Part shown: in pieces, positions 14,460 to 16,650 of the stretch | How positions within the stretch are numbered: the stretch's first letter is position 1 | Layout of the letters: every line of letters begins with the position of its first letter | Origin: an uncultured Elusimicrobia bacterium | Lineage (GTDB): Bacteria > Elusimicrobiota > Endomicrobiia > Endomicrobiales > Endomicrobiaceae | Assembly (NCBI GenBank): GCA_937916125.1 | Contig: CALGGE010000110.1 | Coordinates: 1 to 16,650, forward strand | Direction of reading: 5' to 3' | DNA: 16,650 nucleotides | Position numbers and translations under genes: made by a program | Notes under the pieces: model-generated | What the model was told of the DNA's origin: nothing | Database searches by the model: none | What the model saw: the letters and a program-made list of their open reading frames with translations, nothing else

Positions 14460-15902
14460 CTATGGATGTAAAATTTCTTTTATATCTATGAGTTTAAGAA
14501 ATTTGTTGTTATTCGCTTCGGAAATAAGTTTTTTATCAAAACCTTTTTTTGAAAATAAATAATAATAAAATTCGGAATTATTTTTCTCCGTTGATAATTT
14601 TATAAAAGTATCCAGATAACTTCCATAGTCAAAAGGTTTGTTTTTGAATTTACATTCGCCTACCAGATATTTGTCTGACTTTTCTGATATCGCAAGTAAA
14701 TCTATTTCTGTTGCTTCTATTTTTGTCTCTTTACCTGTTCGGACAGTGGTTTTGCCCCACCAGCGTCCTATACGGTTGTAGCGGAAAGGAAGCATATTTT
14801 TTTTCTGTAATTTCCTTATATATTCACGACAAATATCTTCAAATGTATATGCGGCAAATTCGAAAAGTTTTGGTTTTATTATATATTTAAATATACCATC
14901 TGCATCACCGCTTTCAAGTTCTGAATAATTGGCAAAAATAAAAAAATACCAAAAACGGAAAAAATTATCGGCTAAATTATAAATTCCGCGATTAGTCTTT
15001 GCACGCTCTTTAATGCCATCACTAACGGAAAATTCACGTTTAACAATTCCTAATTCTATAAGATTTTTCAAATATACACTTGTTTTAGATGTTTCATTTA
15101 TAAGAGATTTCATACTGATATCATTCAACTTGGTATTGCCAAGAGCTATTGCTTCAATAATAGAATTATAAATTTGAGGTTCTCTGAGTTCTTGTTTCAG
15201 CAAAAATTCTACTTCGCTGTATAAAAGACTTCCCTTTTTCAATATATTATTTTTGATATTAAAATCCAAAGAATTTTTACAATCAAATTGTGCTAAATAA
15301 TGGGGAATTCCGCCCAGTATGGAATATGCAAGAATTTTATCCGTATCCGAATAATTGGGAAAAAATTGAATTGCATCATAAAAATCCATAGGTTCCATTT
15401 TATAAATTCCCGTAGCTCTGCCATAAAACGGATTTTTCTCTGCAAGAAATTCTTTTTCAATAAAGCTCATTGCACTTCCGCATAATATAATCATTATGTT
15501 TTTATTTTTAAAAAGTTCATCCCATAGTTTCTGTAAAATTGAAGGGATGCTTTTGTTATTTTTACACATATAGGGGAATTCATCAATAATAATTAATTTT
15601 TTATTATTTTCGTAAGGTATATCTAAAATACTTTTAAAGGCTGTTTCCCAATCAGTGAACTCTTTAATATATTTTGAAGCAGGTATATTTTCTTTCAATA
15701 ATTTTTCCGAAAAACTGCGTAGCTGCATTTGGTCAGATACTTCTTTACAAAAATAGAAAATATGTTTTTTGTTTTTACAAAATTCTTTAAGTGTTTCTGT
15801 TTTTCCTACTCGTCTGCGACCATATAAAACAATAAGCTGACCGTCCTTTTTGCTGTATTTTTCTTCCAAAAATTGAAGTTCTTGTTTTCTTCCTATAAAC
15901 AT
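14460..15902 (-). CDS. Archaeal-type ATPase (ATPase_2) with DUF234 nuclease-like domain
   Basis: From ATG 15902, 480 residues; a GTG at 15932 would add ten. The N-terminal P-loop ATPase has FIGRKQEL, Walker A GRRRVGKT (28-35), Walker B LIIIDEFPYM (D107, E108) and sensor-like ILCGSAMSF. A winged helix lies at about 240-290 (NSIIEAIALGNTKLNDIS). The C-terminal DUF234 part keeps a PD-(D/E)XK-like signature: FEDICREYI (E355), EIDLLAI (D401) and VGECKF (E416, K418). It belongs to the MJ/PH/SSO-type ATPases related to STAND NTPases; the biological role is unsettled, with mobile-element or defence roles proposed for relatives. It lies on the same strand as the next ATPase, 139 bases upstream of it. 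AAAGGAAAA ten bases from the ATG supports this start. Confidence 0.88.
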   Translation of the reverse strand: MFIGRKQELQFLEEKYSKKDGQLIVLYGRRRVGKTETLKEFCKNKKHIFYFCKEVSDQMQLRSFSEKLLKENIPASKYIKEFTDWETAFKSILDIPYENNKKLIIIDEFPYMCKNNKSIPSILQKLWDELFKNKNIMIILCGSAMSFIEKEFLAEKNPFYGRATGIYKMEPMDFYDAIQFFPNYSDTDKILAYSILGGIPHYLAQFDCKNSLDFNIKNNILKKGSLLYSEVEFLLKQELREPQIYNSIIEAIALGNTKLNDISMKSLINETSKTSVYLKNLIELGIVKREFSVSDGIKERAKTNRGIYNLADNFFRFWYFFIFANYSELESGDADGIFKYIIKPKLFEFAAYTFEDICREYIRKLQKKNMLPFRYNRIGRWWGKTTVRTGKETKIEATEIDLLAISEKSDKYLVGECKFKNKPFDYGSYLDTFIKLSTEKNNSEFYYYLFSKKGFDKKLISEANNNKFLKLIDIKEILHP

Positions 15903-15930
15903 AATGTTATTTTCCTTTAAATATCTAATC

Positions 15931-15947
15931 ACGATTTACTAAATCGT
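15931..15947. promoter_or_regulatory. Operator-like palindrome upstream of the DUF234 ATPase
   Basis: ACGATTT-act-AAATCGT is a perfect 7+7 palindrome. It sits just downstream of the predicted minus-strand promoter (15959-15987) and 28 bases before the ATG, where a bound repressor would block initiation or clearance. Confidence 0.5.
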
Positions 15948-15958
15948 AATTTAGTATT

Positions 15959-15987
15959 ATTATATATTGTTTTTCAAAAAAAATCAA
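15959..15987 (-). promoter_or_regulatory. Promoter of the DUF234 ATPase gene
   Basis: On the minus strand, TTGATT (15987-15982) and a perfect TATAAT (15964-15959) are spaced by 17 bases. The predicted start near 15952 gives a leader of about 50 bases. It probably drives both ATPase genes, as no good promoter is seen between them. Confidence 0.6.
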
Positions 15988-16035
15988 TAACTTTTTTCTA
16001 AATTCAAGAAATTTATTATTATTTTATAAAAGGCA

Positions 16036-16071
16036 GTTCGCAAAATTGCCATATATGGCAGTTTGGCGAAC
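16036..16071. repeat. Long palindrome upstream of the DUF234 ATPase
   Basis: GTTCGC (16036-16041) with GCGAAC (16066-16071), then an A/G mismatch, then AAATTGCC (16043-16050) with GGCAGTTT (16057-16064, one wobble) around loop ATATAT. There are 14 pairs in a 15-position stem. It shares its core with the palindrome at 14341-14372. There is no T-tract beside it, so it is not an obvious terminator. Confidence 0.65.
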
Positions 16072-16150
16072 CGAGAATATCGTAATAATAATTTTTAATA
16101 TTAGTCATCAAACAATACCTTTTATGTTTTAAAAAGAAAAAATTTTTTTG

Positions 16151-16179
16151 TTGATAAAAACTGTAATTTGTGGTATAAT
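16151..16179 (+). promoter_or_regulatory. Promoter of the structured leader
   Basis: TTGATA (16151-16156), 17 bases, TATAAT (16174-16179): a strong sigma70-type match. The expected start is near 16186, about 20 bases before the first base-paired element. Confidence 0.75.
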
Positions 16180-16185
16180 TAAAAT

Positions 16186-16449
16186 TATAAACTTAATATT
16201 TTATGCTTTTGGAATCTCTACAACAGGTAGAGAACTCTTTTGTGTAAACAAAAGCGGCTATCAGTCCAAAAGCAGTCGTCTAAATTTGTTGTTAAGAATA
16301 AATCAAAAGCTATGTTGATTTATTTTTAATATTTTGTTTTTTCGCCTCTTATGAGGCGGAATGACGACTGCATGGGTAGTCTGATAGCCACCCTGCAGTC
16401 GTTTTTGTTTTGCTTACACAAAAACTCTCCTCTTATAGAAAATCCAAAA
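16186..16449 (+). ncRNA. Structured leader RNA with two exclusive folds (riboswitch/attenuator-like)
   Basis: Fold 1: helix GCTTTTGGA/TCCAAAAGC (16205-16213/16265-16273) closes a junction with hairpins TCTCTAC-aacag-GTAGAGA (16215-16233) and TTTTGT-GTAA-ACAAAA (16238-16253, a GNRA loop), followed by a terminator at 16364-16402. Fold 2: long-range helices TTTTGGA/TCCAAAA (16207-16213/16443-16449), 16238-16253/16408-16423 (15 of 16 pairs), 16256-16264/16381-16389 (9 bp) and 16272-16280/16363-16371 (9 bp), enclosing hairpins at 16290-16331 and 16343-16358. The two folds compete for the same strands, the hallmark of a conditional terminator. I do not recognise a known riboswitch consensus. Alternatives are a retron-like or other structured RNA, or a mobile palindromic element. 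Confidence 0.6.
16364..16411 (+). terminator. Intrinsic terminator inside the leader
   Basis: ACGACTGCA-t-GGGT (16364-16377) pairs with ACCC-TGCAGTCGT (16390-16402): 13 bp with one bulged T and a 12-base loop, followed directly by TTTTGTTTT. Both strands of the stem and the T-tract can instead be captured by upstream sequence (16238-16280), making termination conditional in principle. Confidence 0.65.
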
Positions 16450-16455
16450 AAACCG

Positions 16456-16523
16456 TGTAGCGGTGTTTCCGGTGCAGTTTTCCTGTTCTCGCAAACAAAA
16501 AACTTCGCTAACACATCGCTACA
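16456..16523 (+). other. Second leader stem before the ribosome binding site
   Basis: TGTAGCGGTGTT (16456-16467) pairs with AACAC-at-CGCTACA (16510-16523): 12 bp with a two-base bulge. It ends 11 bases before AGGAG (16535-16539), leaving the ribosome binding site exposed. It may be part of the same regulatory leader. Confidence 0.5.
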
Positions 16524-16546
16524 ATAAAAACAAAAGGAGAAATGCT

Positions 16547-16650
16547 ATGAAAAACCTTGAAAAGCAACAAAAATGTACAATGAACGGCAACGCAGGATCT
16601 TTCGACTTCGCAAATGCTACCGCATTTGCTTCGCTCAAGATGACAAATAA
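16547..16650 (+). CDS. Start of a small unidentified protein or leader peptide, cut by the window end
   Basis: ATG 16547 follows AGGAG with ideal seven-base spacing. The frame is open to the window end: 34 residues starting MKNLEKQQKCTMNGNAGSFD. No family is recognised. Residues 15-34 are encoded by a palindromic, repeat-like sequence (16593-16644), so the frame may be a short leader peptide or a spurious extension through a repeat. A minimal frame ATG-CTA-TGA (16542-16550) overlaps the start codon. Confidence 0.4.
   Translation, partial: MKNLEKQQKCTMNGNAGSFDFANATAFASLKMTN
16593..16644. repeat. Dispersed-repeat-like palindromic element
   Basis: AGGATCTTTCGACTTCGC and, after an interruption, TTCGCTCAAGATGAC resemble a motif widely scattered in gut bacterial genomes (recalled, not searched). 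The interruption is a perfect 8-bp hairpin GCAAATGC-tacc-GCATTTGC (16610-16629). Confidence 0.45.

Noticed and set aside
16186..16449. RNase P RNA, tmRNA, 6S, SRP RNA or a known riboswitch
   Set aside because: None of the conserved core motifs of these RNAs that I can recall is visible; the terminator/antiterminator logic fits a leader better.
16326..16514. Minus-strand open frame of 62 codons
   Set aside because: It is the complement of the structured leader and its hairpins; base pairing, not coding, explains the sequence.
1..16650. tRNA genes or a CRISPR array
   Set aside because: No cloverleaf with a GTTCRA T-arm was found by eye, and no regularly spaced direct repeats of CRISPR size are present; the 8-base tandem units at 11666 are too short.

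Overview
The window is dominated by a bacterial ribosomal-protein/RNA-polymerase gene cluster (rplJ-rplL-rpoB-rpoC-rpsL-rpsG, all on the + strand, about 0.78-11.4 kb). It is followed by an AT-rich accessory region with a type IV pilin-like gene (-), an XRE-family regulator (+), two AAA-type ATPases with C-terminal nuclease-like domains (both -), and at the right edge a promoter, a highly structured untranslated region and the start of a small open reading frame. The beta' subunit carries a Gram-negative-type insertion in its trigger loop and beta carries a short SI2-like coiled coil, so a diderm lineage is likely. Low GC, AGA-rich arginine codons, an isolated PilE-like pilin and archaeal-type ATPases would suit Elusimicrobiota or a similar gut/host-associated lineage. 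That taxonomic guess is inference only.

Left edge. Bases 1-47 are Illumina TruSeq index-adapter sequence, not biology. Bases 48 to about 777 are far more AT-rich than the rest and encode a lysine/asparagine-rich protein of unknown origin that runs in frame into the middle of ribosomal protein L10. The first ~50 codons of rplJ are missing, so this end is very probably a chimeric assembly join. The true upstream genes (expected rplA/rplK) are not visible.

Core cluster. After the L10 remnant come a dispersed-repeat-like palindromic spacer, rplL, a strong sigma70-type promoter embedded in a long inverted repeat, then rpoB and rpoC with a 35-base gap, then rpsL and rpsG with short gaps and good ribosome binding sites. 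The fusA/tuf genes that often follow rpsG are absent. A 13-bp inverted repeat downstream of rpsG is a plausible transcript end.

Accessory region. 11.42-11.86 kb holds small repeats and palindromes but no convincing gene. The pilin gene and the XRE gene are divergently arranged, and the XRE gene is preceded by two operator-like palindromes. The two ATPases (AAA_14/DUF4143-like and ATPase_2/DUF234-like) are in tandem, and each has upstream of it a palindrome sharing a 22-base core (17/22 identical). They could therefore be two parts of one regulated or site-recognising module.

Right edge. A promoter (TTGATA-N17-TATAAT) reads into about 350 bases that can form two mutually exclusive RNA folds. 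One is an aptamer-like 5' domain plus an intrinsic terminator. The other is a long-range duplex that consumes both. A good ribosome binding site and an ATG follow. This riboswitch/attenuator-like leader is the most interesting unexplained element in the window; its ligand and full downstream gene lie outside what can be seen.
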